Source: a virus. From it: DNA of 38,683 nucleotides. Position 1 is the stretch's first letter. Each line of letters begins with the position of its first letter. Under the pieces are notes generated by a model. The model searched no databases, had not been told where the DNA came from, and saw only the letters and a list, made by a program, of their open reading frames with translations. This document shows, piece by piece, positions 38,191 through 38,683 of this stretch. The stretch spans positions 1 to 38,683 of the IMG/VR virus record IMGVR_UViG_3300042923_001135; one strand, given 5' to 3'. The position numbers were made by a program, and so were the translations under genes.

Positions 38191-38683
38191 TAAAAGAGAA
38201 CTGCAAGCTCTGATTGTATTAGCTGGTAAAGTAGACCCTTCTCTACAAAATGCCCTTAGGAAAGCCCAGGGAGAGACCACAAAGACCTCGTCATCAATGA
38301 AAAAGCTTACGCAAATGTCGAATAAATATATTAATGGCATAATCAAGTCTGCTGCAACTGTGGGTGGTGTTGTGACAGCTACTTTGGCTGTTGTTGCAAA
38401 TAAGGGTCTTAACTTGGCCTCTGACCTGAATGAGGTACAAAACGTTGTTGATACAACATTTGTTCAAAGTGCAAATCGGATAGATAAATGGGCAGATGTG
38501 GCTTTAGAGAATTTTGGGTTGGCAAAACTTCAAGCTAAGCAATTTAGTGGGACAATGGGAGCGATGTTAAAGAGCAGTAAAATTACTGGGCAAGCATTGG
38601 TTATAATGTCAGAAAACCTCTCAGGTCTTGCAGGTGACTTTGCTAGTTTTTATAACTTAGACGCTGAAGAAGCGTTTAATAAG
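38183..38683 (+). CDS. Tail tape measure protein, 5' part
   Basis: ATG at 38183 with GGAAGGAGGCG upstream; the frame is open to the right edge, so only the first 167 residues are present. The start is a short coiled region with VDPSLQNALRKAQGETTK. A hydrophobic stretch GVVTATLAVVANKG follows, then SDLNEVQNVVDTTF and DKWADVALENFGLAKLQAKQ, which are typical of clostridial phage tape measure proteins. It sets tail length and leads DNA ejection. Its position after E/E' equals P2 gene T. Confidence 0.93.
   Translation, partial: MASKRELQALIVLAGKVDPSLQNALRKAQGETTKTSSSMKKLTQMSNKYINGIIKSAATVGGVVTATLAVVANKGLNLASDLNEVQNVVDTTFVQSANRIDKWADVALENFGLAKLQAKQFSGTMGAMLKSSKITGQALVIMSENLSGLAGDFASFYNLDAEEAFNK

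Overview
The window is low-GC DNA with strong AGGAGG-type ribosome binding sites, a clostridial-style extracellular protein gene at the left edge, and an integrated temperate phage filling the rest (about 1.7 kb to the right edge, where the prophage continues). A spore-former-type clostridial host is the most likely source. That is an inference from the AbrB-type regulator, the Shine-Dalgarno strength and the Big_2/DUF6359 secreted protein; no species marker is present.

Layout. 1-1546: 3' end of a host secreted multidomain protein. 1597-1750: two convergent terminators and a 3' fragment of a tRNA-Pro(GGG) gene, the probable attL. 1809-4634 (minus strand): tyrosine integrase, ImmA/IrrE-like metalloprotease and XRE repressor. 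4635-4845: divergent control region with repeated GTTCG-type operators. 4846-8905 (plus strand): Cro-like protein, AntA/KilAC antirepressor, two small excisionase-like HTH proteins, AbrB-like regulator and many small early proteins, several missed by simple ORF cut-offs. 8908-19528: DNA transaction module with a Cys-rich DUF3102 protein, a possible annealing-type protein, a single-chain SbcD-SbcC (Mre11-Rad50) fusion, a phage metallopeptidase, a RecU/PD-(D/E)XK nuclease, SSB and an SF2 helicase. 19530-25083: accessory early genes (HNH nuclease with duplicated HTH, ASCH, J-domain protein) ending in a P4-type primase-helicase. 25084-25395: AT-rich repeat region, a candidate replication origin. 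25396-26505: ArpU/RinA-like late activator, then a non-coding late control region with a promoter, hairpins and a terminator. 26506-26982: membrane cargo gene. 27151-35899: lambda-type head genes in lambda order (Nu1, A, W-like, B, C with nested Nu3-like scaffold, D, E, FI-like, FII, Z, U-like). 35913-38683: P2-type contractile tail genes (sheath, tube, E/E' with a -1 frameshift, start of the tape measure protein).

How it works together. Lysogeny is held by the XRE repressor on the operator array. ImmA and the antirepressor are two likely routes to induction. The early operon builds the replication and recombination apparatus, the ArpU-like protein then turns on the late operon, and head and tail genes assemble a myovirus. 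The most notable observations are the SbcD-SbcC fusion with a CX7C hook, an ImmA protease whose C-terminus copies the phage SSB tail with different codons, the E/E' slippery heptamer, the nested scaffold start, the structured late leader and the mosaic lambda-head/P2-tail virion.
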